A DNA stretch of 52,584 bases from Bacteroidota bacterium (GCA_003242315.1 QGUY01000002.1:1-52584); one strand, 5' to 3'; shown: positions 7,991 through 16,747, counted from the first letter of the stretch. Notes: a model not told the origin generated them from the letters alone. Program-made: numbers and translations.

Positions 7991-8695
7991 CCTCAGGTCT
8001 CCAAGCTGCGGCCGTATCACCAAATCCTCCACCACCGTCGAAGGCGAGAGGTTGTGAGCAGTGAATACGGCCTCGGCGACGTCACGGGCTGGAATAAACC
8101 GATCCTCGGGATGTCCGGATCCCATCCAGCTGTCCGTCCATGTCGCTCCGGGCATCACTGATGTCACTTTGATTCCGAAAGGTTTTAGTTCCTCACGAAG
8201 GCATCGTGAGAAGCCAAGCAGCGCAAATTTGGAGATGGCGTATGAACCGCCGTTGGGATACGCCGTAAAGCTTGCGATGGAACACATGTTGAAGATATGA
8301 CCGCTTCGCCGATGCTTCATGGTATCGACGATGCCGCGTGTCACGTGGTAAGCGCTGTAAAGGTTTGCGCCGATCATGGTTTCCAAATTGCCATCAGGTT
8401 CTGTGCTGAGGTCGCCGGGCACGAACAGTCCGGCATTGTTCACCAGCACGTCTATGGGCCGCTGGAATGACAACGCAAAGCGTGCGAACTCCTGAGCTTG
8501 GGTTTTATCCGACAAGTCAGCCGAATGAATGTGTACACTTACGCTGAATTCCTTTTCAAGGTCTGACTTCAGTGCTTCGAGGTCATGCATTTTTCTCGCG
8601 CATGCGACGATGTCGAATCCCGCCGACGCGAACTTTTGGGCGATGGCGCGCCCTATCCCCCGGCTGGCCCCGGTCACCGCTATGAGTTTGCTCAT
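7985..8695 (-). CDS. Short-chain dehydrogenase/reductase
   Basis: 236 residues with all classical SDR motifs: the nucleotide-binding TGASRGIG (8-15), NNAG (86-89), N111, and the catalytic S139, Y152 and K156 (YAISK). The motif TGASRGIG with ACARK at the end of strand 2 suggests NADP(H). It is a cytosolic oxidoreductase; many relatives are annotated as 3-oxoacyl-ACP reductase-like, but the substrate cannot be told. The final codons and stop (GAT TAG) coincide with the first unit of a heptamer array. Its start is divergent from mlaE with 66 bases between them. Confidence 0.88.
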   Translation of the reverse strand: MSKLIAVTGASRGIGRAIAQKFASAGFDIVACARKMHDLEALKSDLEKEFSVSVHIHSADLSDKTQAQEFARFALSFQRPIDVLVNNAGLFVPGDLSTEPDGNLETMIGANLYSAYHVTRGIVDTMKHRRSGHIFNMCSIASFTAYPNGGSYAISKFALLGFSRCLREELKPFGIKVTSVMPGATWTDSWMGSGHPEDRFIPARDVAEAVFTAHNLSPSTVVEDLVIRPQLGDLRD

Positions 8696-8761
8696 GAAAT
8701 GGTTTTATTCCATTTTTGGGTATCTTTAGCAAGATAGTAATTGACCCGGAATCACTGAATT

Positions 8762-9502
8762 ATGCTCATCAAATCCATCGGCCGCTACTTCATTTTTCTG
8801 GGTGCCCTCTTTACTAATCGCGAGAAGTTCAAAACGTACTATAAACTGGTCCTGGAAGAGTGCGTATTGATCGGGATCGGCTCAATTTTTCTTGTTGTGC
8901 TCGTCTCAACCTTTATGGGAGCCGTTACTACGGTTCAGACGGCATACAATATGGTGAGCCCGCTGATCCCAGACTACGTGATTGCTCAGGTGGTTCGTGA
9001 AATGACGGTGCTTGAACTGGCGCCTACGGTCATTGCCATCATTTACGCAGGTAAAGTCGGGTCGAGCATGGCCAGTGGACTGGGAACAATGCGGATTACG
9101 GAACAGATCGACGCATTGGAAGTGATGGGTATTAATTCAATTTCTTACCTCGTTCTGCCGAAAATCGTCGCCTCAATGTTGATGTACCCACTGCTTGTCA
9201 TTGTCGCAGGTGTGTGCTCGCTTGTTGGAGGCTACCTGGTCGGCACGCTTGGCGACTACATCACACCCACCGACTACGTGTATGGCATTCGGTTTGTGTT
9301 CCAGGAATTTTCGGTCTTCTTCGCGTTGATCAAATCCGTAGTTTTTGCATTCCTGGTATCTTCAATTTCTTCCTATAAAGGATTCTATACGCGTGGTGGC
9401 GCGTTGGAAGTAGGTGTTGCAAGTACGGAAGCCGTAACATCAAGTGTTATCGCCATCCTCATCGCTGACTATTTGCTGGCACAACTACTCGTAGGCGGAT
9501 AA
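8762..9502 (+). CDS. mlaE: MlaE-type ABC transporter permease
   Basis: 246 residues with five to six membrane segments and the MlaE family pattern: GAVTTVQTAYNM (53-64), AGKVGSSMASGLGTMRITEQIDALEVM across about 96-122, and SSYKGFYTRGGALEVG near the end. It should form the inner-membrane channel of a retrograde or anterograde phospholipid transporter. Its stop overlaps the ATG of mlaF by one base (TAATG). The usual third gene, an MCE-domain MlaD, is not next to this pair; the following gene converges on it. Confidence 0.9.
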   Translation: MLIKSIGRYFIFLGALFTNREKFKTYYKLVLEECVLIGIGSIFLVVLVSTFMGAVTTVQTAYNMVSPLIPDYVIAQVVREMTVLELAPTVIAIIYAGKVGSSMASGLGTMRITEQIDALEVMGINSISYLVLPKIVASMLMYPLLVIVAGVCSLVGGYLVGTLGDYITPTDYVYGIRFVFQEFSVFFALIKSVVFAFLVSSISSYKGFYTRGGALEVGVASTEAVTSSVIAILIADYLLAQLLVGG

Positions 9503-10251
9503 TGATCGAAATAAAGAACATATCGAAGTCATTTAACGGCAAGGAGGTGCTGAAAGACATTAGTGGTGTCTTTCACAAGGGTATCCCTAACCTTATTATC
9601 GGCGCCAGCGGTACGGGTAAGAGTGTGTTGCTGAAATGCATCGTAGGGCTCATCAAACCTGACCAAGGGAAAGTGTACTACGATGGAAGAAATTTTACAG
9701 ACGCCGACATAAACCTGAAGACAGAAATCCGCCGCGAAATCGGAATGCTGTTTCAGGGTGGCGCGCTGTTCGACTCAAAGAACGTGGAGGAAAACGTGCG
9801 CTTCCCCCTCGACATCCTGACGACAATGACCGCGTCAGAAAAACTGGACCGCGTCAACTTCGCCCTTCACCGGGTAGGCCTGGAGAATGTCAACAAGAAG
9901 ATGCCGTCCGAACTCAGCGGTGGGATGAAAAAGCGCGTCGGTATTGCACGCGCCATCGTGAACAACCCGCGATACCTTTTCTGCGATGAACCTAACTCAG
10001 GACTCGACCCTCAGACCGCCATCCGTATCGACGACCTCATCGGGGACCTCACCCAGGAATACAGCATGACGACGATCGTCGTTACCCATGACATGAACTC
10101 CGTGCTGGGTATCGGCGAAAACATTCTCTTCATCTACGAGGGCCGAAAACTCTGGGAAGGAAGCAATAAAGACATTATGCATTCCGGCGTAAAGGATTTC
10201 GACGATTTCGTTTTCGCCAACAAAGTGATGAGCAAAATCAGGGAAAAGTAA
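9502..10251 (+). CDS. mlaF: MlaF-type ABC transporter ATPase
   Basis: 249 residues. Walker A is GASGTGKS (34-41). The Q-loop (MLFQGGALFDS), signature LSGGMKKRVGIARAI and Walker B/D-loop (LFCDEPNSGLDP) follow in order, with the switch His in VVTHDM. The GGALFDS and MKKR variants are typical of the MlaF group, which powers lipid transport between the two membranes. It is translationally coupled to mlaE. The sensor kinase gene converges on it with nine bases between stops, and I see no clear terminator there. Confidence 0.92.
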   Translation: MIEIKNISKSFNGKEVLKDISGVFHKGIPNLIIGASGTGKSVLLKCIVGLIKPDQGKVYYDGRNFTDADINLKTEIRREIGMLFQGGALFDSKNVEENVRFPLDILTTMTASEKLDRVNFALHRVGLENVNKKMPSELSGGMKKRVGIARAIVNNPRYLFCDEPNSGLDPQTAIRIDDLIGDLTQEYSMTTIVVTHDMNSVLGIGENILFIYEGRKLWEGSNKDIMHSGVKDFDDFVFANKVMSKIREK

Positions 10252-10260
10252 TTCATAAGA

Positions 10261-13200
10261 TCAGGGCCGTATCGCCGGCAATTCAACAAAAAATGTCGTC
10301 CCTTCGCCGGGTTTACTCGTGAAATATATGGAGCCGTTCATTTGTTCAATACCCTGACGGGAGATGGCCATTCCCAATCCAGATCCGGATCGTTTGGTGC
10401 TGAAATGAGGCACAAACACCCTGTCGGCGACTTCCGGTTCGATGCCTTTGCCGTTGTCCTGGAAGCTGATGCGCCAGTTGTCGCCCACCCTTTCGAGCGA
10501 TATGTCTACCCGGATCGGTGTCCCAGGGCGCTCGGCCTGAAATGCGTTGAGAATGATGTTTGAAAAAATACGTCCCAGGAGCTGGGGGTCACCCAATACC
10601 TCCACCTCCCCCTGAGAATGCCTGAAAGTGATGGCGCCAGACTGACCGTGCAGGTCGACGATGCGCTTGAGAAGTCCCACAAGCTCCACGCGCTGAATAT
10701 CGGGCACCGGCATTTTTGCAAAGGTGCTGAAGGATGAGGCAATTTCGTTGAGTGTGTCTACTTGCGCCATCAGCGAATCCAATGCTTTGGGAATCTTATC
10801 GCGCACATCACCACCGTTTTTCAGCTGTCGCTCCAGTTGCTGCAGTGTAAGCTTCATCGGCGTAAGCGGATTCTTGATCTCGTGTGCCACCTGCTGCGCA
10901 ATTTCACGCCACGCCCGTTCGCGTTGCGATCGCTCCAGCTCCGCTTTACTTTCCTCCAGCTTGTACACCATGTTGTTGTATTCTCTAACCATCAGGCCAA
11001 TCTCGTCGCGCGCATCCCACGTCAGCGGCTGGTTTGTCTTGGTAAGGCTCGTACGACTCAGCGAACGCGTGATAAAATGCAAGGGAAATGTGAGCCATTC
11101 CGAAACAACATACGATAACACGAGCAGGACGATAAACATCACTGCAAATACATTGAGAATGTTGGCCAGCGCGCGAATTTGAATTTTTTCCAGCGATGCC
11201 TGCGACTGGAAGAAGGGAACGCCCAGTATGCCGATCAATGTACCGGTTACGGGCGATTTCAATGAGACATAAGACACGTTGTATTGGAGACTCCCCACGC
11301 GCTCCGTGATGATCATCTGGTTCTCACCCTGTCGTATACGTCGCACAGCCTCCTCGTCCGAGTAAGGAGACGCGAGTCCGTTCGTGAAGATCGCAGGCTG
11401 ACTGCTTGCCAAAAGATGACCCTCGGGATCATATACGTTAGCGTCAAGATTGAACATCCGCGCCAGGTCGGCGAGCTGGTTTTCAAAGTTCAAAGCGTCG
11501 CGTTCTTCCGGATCCGTGTACTGCGTCAGCATCACTTCGAGTTGTGTCCCAAAGGAACGCGACTTGCCCAGGTACTCAGAATTCAACTGCTCCTGACTTG
11601 CCTGGCTGGTCAATCGCAGCGTAGTAGCACTCACTACGAACAACGGAATAAAGAATGCCAGGTTAAGCATGAGCTGTATTCGGGCAGAGAAGAACAACGT
11701 GCTACCCCCTATCAACGTAATAAGTCCCTGTATCAATACGAACACCAGCAGTACAGAGAGGCCCAGCACGAGGAGGAACGAGAAGTTCGCGAGTATGAAC
11801 TGCGGTGGCGCTACAGGCGATGAAACGACAGCCACGCGATTGTTGCCATCTTCCACGGCCACATGAACATAGTCTCCCAACACGATCCCACGCAGGTGGA
11901 TATCAGGATCGCCCAGGTATTCGCGCCGGAACATGCGTTCATAGTTAAATGTGCCGGAACTGTACAGCAGGCCACGCCCATAAACCGCATAAGATATGTC
12001 GTGTACGCGGTAGTACTGCTGAAAACGGTTGTCGATAAGAAGCTCCGGATAAACGTTCTCCGGTATGATCTTCTTGAGCAGCAATTCAAGCACAACGTAC
12101 CCGGCAGGGACACCGGATCGCACGATTTCGGAAACTACAAGGTAACGCTGCGTGATGTCGGAAGCGGGGTTGCTGGCGTAGTAAACGCCCTCGCGCGGTG
12201 ATGTTCCGTCTGCATCGTAAGCACTGAGCAACTCCTGAAATGTAACCTGTGTTCGATTATTAATGGGGGTTCCACCGGGCCCGAAGAGGAGAATCTCGAC
12301 GTCATACTTGTTAAAGTAGCTGGGCAAGAACACCTGCCGCACCTTTTGACGAATGGCTTCCTTACCGAGAAAGGGGCTGGCTATCCGCGATTGGATAAAG
12401 GCGTCTGAAGCAATCTTTCGCGCAGCATCCTGAAGAAGGTATTCAGCAAAGTAATCGCGATCGATCAGGTAATTGCTGGCAAACCTGAACTGGTTTTCAA
12501 TTTTTTCCTTGCGCGTGAAGTCGTGGATTGTCACAGTGCTCGCAATGGCAAGTGTAACGATCACGATAAAAAGATACGTGAACGTCGCGTAGCTCACTCG
12601 TCGCAATCTCCTGTAAAATCCGGTCAGGTAAATCACAAGGAAGTATGCAACACCAATGACGAGTGTAGGACGGTATATCTGTCCTGACATCTCATTGATT
12701 ATCGTAAACAAGACCGCACCGGCGATGAGATAGATCGCCACAACGTAGCGCGACGACGCGGAAATCAGCAGACGCATGCAGACATGCGCCACCATAAACG
12801 CACATACCCACGACAAAATGAGTGCCACCTGTGCGGTCACACGCAGGGCATCGAAGCGCAACGACTGAGCGATATCAAGTACGATGCCTGAGTTGTTGTA
12901 AACCGTCTGGATGACAATACTTGGAAAGAGAATGCTAAAGAAAAAAAGCAGTGCTGCAACCAGTGCCAGCGCAGGTCGGAGCATCGGTTGTGATAGTAGA
13001 AAACGTATCGAACGAAAGCGCGCGTAGTTGCGGAAGAGATAGTAACAAACCGAAAACAGTGCAATAGTATTCAGAAGGAGGTCTCCGAGCGATCGGTTGA
13101 GGTCCGATGAGGCGAAGTACTGCGGGTCAAAAAGATCGAACCGGATGAACATACCGGGAAAGTCGGCCTGCGTCATCCCATAGCGTATCAGCCAGGTCCC

Positions 13201-13899
13201 CGCCAGCAGCATGACAAATGCGAGGTCGGGCCGTGTTCTTCCAACGAGTTCTGTACGTCGCCACAAGACAAAGAACAGGCCTCCTATACCGACAGCAATG
13301 ACAGCTATCGCCAACCCGCGGGTGTGTTCATTGGCTCCCGGTTCGTCGGGCAGTATGCTGATCCTGAAGTAGCAGTTGTCAGCAATGCACACAGGCGTGC
13401 CGATGGAAGCGCTGGGCTCGAGTATGCTGATATTGGCCCGGGGGAAAATGCGGCGGTTCCATTCAGGATTCAGGTAGTCATTGCGTATCGTGTATTGACG
13501 AGCAAGCGGAAGTTGTCCGACAAGATATGCACCATTGCTCAGCGTCCATCGGCGGATGATATAGTCAGCCCCGGAGACCTTGACGAGCCTTGTATCGGTC
13601 GTTTCCCGCATCAGTCGAAGCGGCGGAACGAGGACGTTATCCGACCACAGAAGAAGGCGTTCGCCGTGCACGAGATAAAAGTGGTGACGTTCTGAATCTA
13701 CCAGCGTGGAGTCGCCCGCCTCAAGGCCTGCCGTAATGCGCTGTGCGGCAGCGTCCAGCGCGTCCAGTTCATCCTCCAGGTGTGAGGCTATCTGGGAGGC
13801 AACGGCCTGCGGAGCTGCGGGTCGCAGTGCGTACAAACCGATCCCGATACCCGCAAGCAGGACGAGAATAGAAAGGATAAGCAGTATGCCTGGCCTCAC
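10261..13899 (-). CDS. Large NtrY-like membrane sensor histidine kinase
   Basis: 1212 residues, starting at GTG. Order: a first membrane helix (5-27) and a periplasmic part to about 190; a run of about seven to eight membrane helices (about 195-455); a second extracytoplasmic sensor (about 460-690); more helices near 700-735; a third sensor region with Cache-like features (about 740-925); a helix near 930; HAMP; then HisKA with AHEIKNPLTPMK (phospho-acceptor H1006) and HATPase_c with N box NIILNAF, DNGKGIEP and GSGLGMAI. The NPLTPMK pattern is that of NtrY-type kinases. No response regulator is adjacent. TACCTTTG at 13938-13931 could be its -7 box. The ligand is unknown. Confidence 0.9.
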   Translation of the reverse strand: MRPGILLILSILVLLAGIGIGLYALRPAAPQAVASQIASHLEDELDALDAAAQRITAGLEAGDSTLVDSERHHFYLVHGERLLLWSDNVLVPPLRLMRETTDTRLVKVSGADYIIRRWTLSNGAYLVGQLPLARQYTIRNDYLNPEWNRRIFPRANISILEPSASIGTPVCIADNCYFRISILPDEPGANEHTRGLAIAVIAVGIGGLFFVLWRRTELVGRTRPDLAFVMLLAGTWLIRYGMTQADFPGMFIRFDLFDPQYFASSDLNRSLGDLLLNTIALFSVCYYLFRNYARFRSIRFLLSQPMLRPALALVAALLFFFSILFPSIVIQTVYNNSGIVLDIAQSLRFDALRVTAQVALILSWVCAFMVAHVCMRLLISASSRYVVAIYLIAGAVLFTIINEMSGQIYRPTLVIGVAYFLVIYLTGFYRRLRRVSYATFTYLFIVIVTLAIASTVTIHDFTRKEKIENQFRFASNYLIDRDYFAEYLLQDAARKIASDAFIQSRIASPFLGKEAIRQKVRQVFLPSYFNKYDVEILLFGPGGTPINNRTQVTFQELLSAYDADGTSPREGVYYASNPASDITQRYLVVSEIVRSGVPAGYVVLELLLKKIIPENVYPELLIDNRFQQYYRVHDISYAVYGRGLLYSSGTFNYERMFRREYLGDPDIHLRGIVLGDYVHVAVEDGNNRVAVVSSPVAPPQFILANFSFLLVLGLSVLLVFVLIQGLITLIGGSTLFFSARIQLMLNLAFFIPLFVVSATTLRLTSQASQEQLNSEYLGKSRSFGTQLEVMLTQYTDPEERDALNFENQLADLARMFNLDANVYDPEGHLLASSQPAIFTNGLASPYSDEEAVRRIRQGENQMIITERVGSLQYNVSYVSLKSPVTGTLIGILGVPFFQSQASLEKIQIRALANILNVFAVMFIVLLVLSYVVSEWLTFPLHFITRSLSRTSLTKTNQPLTWDARDEIGLMVREYNNMVYKLEESKAELERSQRERAWREIAQQVAHEIKNPLTPMKLTLQQLERQLKNGGDVRDKIPKALDSLMAQVDTLNEIASSFSTFAKMPVPDIQRVELVGLLKRIVDLHGQSGAITFRHSQGEVEVLGDPQLLGRIFSNIILNAFQAERPGTPIRVDISLERVGDNWRISFQDNGKGIEPEVADRVFVPHFSTKRSGSGLGMAISRQGIEQMNGSIYFTSKPGEGTTFFVELPAIRP

Positions 13900-13953
13900 G
13901 ATGGCGTTGCTGTTGGATTTCCCCCGTTGTCAAAGGTAACAAATAGTGGGCTC

Positions 13954-14328
13954 TTACTTCGATGCATCAAATTTGATGCCGCCGAACAGGTGCAGGTAGA
14001 GGATTCGGGAAGCCCTGTAATTGAGCGGCGCTAGAAGTATAGTAAGGGCTACGATAGCTGAGATGTATACCCACTCCGGTGGATCGCCAAGCAGATACAG
14101 GAGTATGCCGATCGTGACGATCAGCGCGACCGCGAAAGCATAGCTTACGTACATGGCTCCCTGGTAAAACCCGGGTTCAGGCTGCAACATTACGTCGCAG
14201 TGCGGACAACGCTCATTCATTACGTTGAACTTCGATAACCGGGAAATGGGATATGTAAAAATATCGCCCTGACGGCACCGCGGGCACTTACCCCGCAAGA
14301 CTGCGCCGGATCGACTTGAGGCCGCCAT
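13954..14328 (-). CDS. DUF983 membrane protein
   Basis: 124 residues from the chosen ATG. An upstream ATG at 14388 would add 20 residues, but they lie inside the preceding gene and look unlike the family. The N-terminus has two CxxC pairs, CPRCRQGDIF and CPHCDVML, probably a zinc ribbon, followed by two membrane helices. DUF983 proteins are common beside cytochrome oxidase genes in Bacteroidetes and alphaproteobacteria; their role is not established. It overlaps the small CxMC gene by about 41 bases and is the last gene of the oxidase-linked cluster. Confidence 0.85.
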   Translation of the reverse strand: MAASSRSGAVLRGKCPRCRQGDIFTYPISRLSKFNVMNERCPHCDVMLQPEPGFYQGAMYVSYAFAVALIVTIGILLYLLGDPPEWVYISAIVALTILLAPLNYRASRILYLHLFGGIKFDASK

Positions 14329-14548
14329 GCTTACTTGATTTGTACCAAAAATATCCGATGATCGCAACGGCGAGGTAAGGCATAGCAAGAAGGTAGAGGA
14401 TGCCCGTATTAACGCCTGCGGCTATTCCAGGATTGCCGTTACTGAAATTGTTCTCGAGTTGGGTGCGGCACATCGCGCATTGACCCCAGACCGAGCCTGC
14501 GCCGGTCACGAGTAAGAGCAAGGCCGTCACCAAGAATCGTCTCATCAC
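14288..14548 (-). CDS. Small membrane protein with CxMC motif in the oxidase cluster
   Basis: 86 residues. A signal peptide (about 1-22, ending SVWGQ) is followed directly by CAMCRTQLENNFSNG and one C-terminal membrane helix (about 47-68), then a short basic tail. After processing, the CAMC motif would be at the very N-terminus on the periplasmic side. Similar small proteins occur near Bacteroidetes oxidase genes, but I know no function. A Cys-x-Met-Cys set could bind Cu(I), which would suit oxidase assembly; that is inference. It overlaps DUF983 and follows DUF420. Confidence 0.75.
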   Translation of the reverse strand: MMRRFLVTALLLLVTGAGSVWGQCAMCRTQLENNFSNGNPGIAAGVNTGILYLLAMPYLAVAIIGYFWYKSSKHGGLKSIRRSLAG

Positions 14549-14603
14549 ATTGTGTTAAACAAGCCTGACGCCCTTTCGATTCCAGCAATGCGAACTAAAT
14601 TTC

Positions 14604-15122
14604 TCACTTATAGAACGGGCTGATCATCAGGTATACGATGACCCCCGTTACGGCCACATAGAGCCATACAGGGAATGCAAATCTAGCCAAAGCCCGGTGC
14701 CTTTCAAAATCGCCTGACAGGGCTCGTGAGAATGCGAGGAGCACTAGCGGGACAACGCCAACCGACAGTATGATGTGGCTGATAAGGATGAAGTAGTACA
14801 CGCTACGTATCCAGCCTGTACCCCCATAGGGCGTGGATTCGCTAGTCATGTGATAGATGACATACATGACCAGGAAACACGCTGAGAGGGCTATGCAGGT
14901 TTTCATCAGCCGGCGGTGAAGGATGACGCGCTTCGACTTGATAGCGAGCCAGGCTGCCACCAAAAGTCCGGCGGTAATACCATTTATCGTTGCATATATC
15001 GGCGGAAGAAATGATGTATCGTACCCTTCGATCTTCACCCGGAAAAGAACGGCAACGGCGATGGGGATGAGTACCGAAAGGACAATGATCAGTTTGCGGT
15101 GTGGATCGTTAGTAGGTGCCAT
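14604..15122 (-). CDS. DUF420 (CtaM-like) oxidase assembly membrane protein
   Basis: 172 residues with four to five membrane helices and conserved histidines (LHRRLMK, YHMTSES, HIILSVG, RHRALARFAFPVWLYV) as in DUF420/CtaM. In Bacillus and Staphylococcus CtaM is needed for activity of an aa3-type heme-copper oxidase, and the gene usually lies beside Sco in Bacteroidetes. Its ATG shares one base with the TGA of the Sco-like gene (TGATG), so the two are translated together. Role in copper or heme delivery is inferred from the family. Confidence 0.88.
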   Translation of the reverse strand: MAPTNDPHRKLIIVLSVLIPIAVAVLFRVKIEGYDTSFLPPIYATINGITAGLLVAAWLAIKSKRVILHRRLMKTCIALSACFLVMYVIYHMTSESTPYGGTGWIRSVYYFILISHIILSVGVVPLVLLAFSRALSGDFERHRALARFAFPVWLYVAVTGVIVYLMISPFYK

Positions 15123-15607
15123 CAGTATTTGCGCAGCATGATTTTCAGTTCAACACTAAGCCGGTCGGCATCCTTGAGATCGGCAAGTTCATATCTGCCG
15201 CGTATTGCTCCGACACGATCTACAGCGACGGCAGAAAAATTTCCGTCCAGGAAATAAATACATTCGCGAAGTCGCTCATTGCCTGTACTCGGGAGGCGGA
15301 CGAAGGCTACCGGATCGTTTGCAAAGGTGTCTTCAACACGTCGGAAATTTCTTGCAGCTGATTCTGCGCCATCGGGAAAACTGATTACAACAAGCGCCGT
15401 CGATTCATCGAAAGGGAGCGTACTTCGCACTGAATCGGGTATACGATATGGAAGGGAATATTCGACACCGCAGTTGTTTTCAGGGACAGCGTCGGTAAAG
15501 AGGGGCTCAACGGCGAACTCGTTCTTGCCAAAGATTTTCAGGAACAGGAAGACTGCAATCGGAACGGCCAATGCCGCGATGAGGATGATCACCTTCCCTC
15601 CCTTCAT
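15122..15607 (-). CDS. Degenerate Sco1/SenC-like protein without the CxxxC motif
   Basis: 161 residues, with an N-terminal membrane anchor (5-24) and a KIFGKNEF start typical of Bacteroidetes Sco proteins at this locus. Sco proteins are about 200-230 residues and bind copper through CxxxC and a later His to build the CuA centre. Here the expected Cys strand reads TALVVISFPDGAESAARNF (70-88), with no Cys. Only C46 and C116 exist, and neither forms CxxxC. The C-terminal half keeps the thioredoxin-fold pattern (VAVDRVGAIRGRYELADL, 127-144). Assignment rests on this pattern and on the DUF420 neighbour. It starts seven bases after a strong terminator. Confidence 0.6.
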   Translation of the reverse strand: MKGGKVIILIAALAVPIAVFLFLKIFGKNEFAVEPLFTDAVPENNCGVEYSLPYRIPDSVRSTLPFDESTALVVISFPDGAESAARNFRRVEDTFANDPVAFVRLPSTGNERLRECIYFLDGNFSAVAVDRVGAIRGRYELADLKDADRLSVELKIMLRKY

Positions 15608-15613
15608 GGCAAT

Positions 15614-15647
15614 TAAAAAAAGAGGCTTAAGTTTTCACTCAAGCCTC
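15614..15647 (-). terminator. Intrinsic terminator after oxidase subunit IV
   Basis: On the minus strand the stem GAGGCUUGAGU / ACUUAAGCCUC forms 11 pairs including one G-U, closed by a GAAA tetraloop and followed by seven T. The G-U pair exists only in the minus-strand RNA, which agrees with the direction of the operon. It lies 20 bases past the subunit IV stop and directly before the Sco-like gene. Confidence 0.88.
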
Positions 15648-15667
15648 GACGTTTCGATAATTCCATC

Positions 15668-15991
15668 TTAGAATCTCAACTCCCCGATGGCCATTCCTTC
15701 GTAAACAAATGCCACAAGCATCCAAACCACGAATATCATCGGGATGAGAATCGACCAGAACAGCACCTTCACTTCATAGCGCAAGTGCATGAACTCGCCG
15801 ACAATGTATGCCGCTTTTACGATCGTAAGTCCAACGAAGATTGCCACCTTTAGCGGGCCGTGATTCATCGTGAAGGCAATGATAAACTCGACGGCCGTCA
15901 CTGCGGCGAGGTACCCCGCCACCGTCCAAAGCCTCCTGATCTTCTCCTTGTTCGGCGGGATCACTTGTACGTTATCTTCAGCGTGTTCCAT
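15668..15991 (-). CDS. Cytochrome c oxidase subunit IV
   Basis: 107 residues with three membrane helices and the prokaryotic COX4 pattern (VGLTIVKAAYIVGEFMHLR across about 54-72, then FWSILIPMIFVVWML). The subunit is an accessory of aa3/caa3 oxidases in the cytoplasmic membrane. It is the last gene before the terminator at 15614-15647 and is followed upstream by the first subunit III gene with 36 bases between. Confidence 0.88.
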   Translation of the reverse strand: MEHAEDNVQVIPPNKEKIRRLWTVAGYLAAVTAVEFIIAFTMNHGPLKVAIFVGLTIVKAAYIVGEFMHLRYEVKVLFWSILIPMIFVVWMLVAFVYEGMAIGELRF

Positions 15992-16027
15992 AGTCGCGTG
16001 ATTTCTTATGCTTAAATATCTTTCCGA

Positions 16028-16747
16028 TCATACCAGGTAAAAGAACGTAAATACGAACACCCAGACGAGGTCCACAAAGTGCCAGTACAAACCAACCTTT
16101 TCAACCATTTCATAGTGCCCGCGTCGCTGGTACACGCCCGTGACCGTGTTATAATACACCATAAAGTTCAGACACACACCGCTAAACACGTGGAAGCCGT
16201 GGAAGCCGGTTATGAAGAAGAAAAAGGCGGCAAAATCAGGTGGACCGTATTCATTATAGCTGAGCGATGCGCCAACGCCGGTCCCGTGAATGAAGTGGGT
16301 CCATTCCCATGCCTGGCAGCTAAGGAAGGTCAAGCCACCGAGGATCGTCCAGAGCATCCACTTTTCCACCGCAGCGCGGTCCATGCGGTGTCCCGCTTCA
16401 ACGGCAAGCACCATGGTGACGCTACTCATGATGAGAATGAACGTCATTATGCCGACAAACACGAGCGGCGCCTCCAGGCCGTGGAAGAACGGCACGGCCT
16501 CAAACACCTTTTCAGGTATCGGCCAATACTCCTGTGAGAAGACAAAGTCTTCGGGAGAGCCGGCATATGCCGGGTGAGACGAACGCACCAGTCCGTAAGT
16601 GATCAGCAGCGCGGAAAAGGTGAATGCGTCGGACAGCAGGAAAAACCACATCATCAGTTTGCCATAGCTGGCTCCCATCGGGGATACCCCGCCGTCCCAA
16701 ACTGATCTGCCGGGCGCCGGCACGTTCACACCAGTAGTACTTGCCAT
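16028..16747 (-). CDS. ctaE: Cytochrome c oxidase subunit III (first of two)
   Basis: 239 residues, about five membrane helices. Family motifs are present: SDAFTFSALLITYGLVR (38-54), WEWTHFIHG, FITGFHGFHVFSG and YWHFVDLVWVFVF at the end. Subunit III stabilises the oxidase core and may help proton uptake. A second, shorter subunit III gene lies upstream in the same operon, an arrangement usual in Bacteroidetes. The gene symbol is given to this copy because it is the one with the full C-terminal pattern; both could share the name. Confidence 0.92.
   Translation of the reverse strand: MASTTGVNVPAPGRSVWDGGVSPMGASYGKLMMWFFLLSDAFTFSALLITYGLVRSSHPAYAGSPEDFVFSQEYWPIPEKVFEAVPFFHGLEAPLVFVGIMTFILIMSSVTMVLAVEAGHRMDRAAVEKWMLWTILGGLTFLSCQAWEWTHFIHGTGVGASLSYNEYGPPDFAAFFFFITGFHGFHVFSGVCLNFMVYYNTVTGVYQRRGHYEMVEKVGLYWHFVDLVWVFVFTFFYLV

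Noticed and set aside
13954-14388. Longer start of the DUF983 gene
   Set aside because: The extra 20 residues lie deep inside the preceding gene and do not fit the family N-terminus; ATG at 14328 is better.
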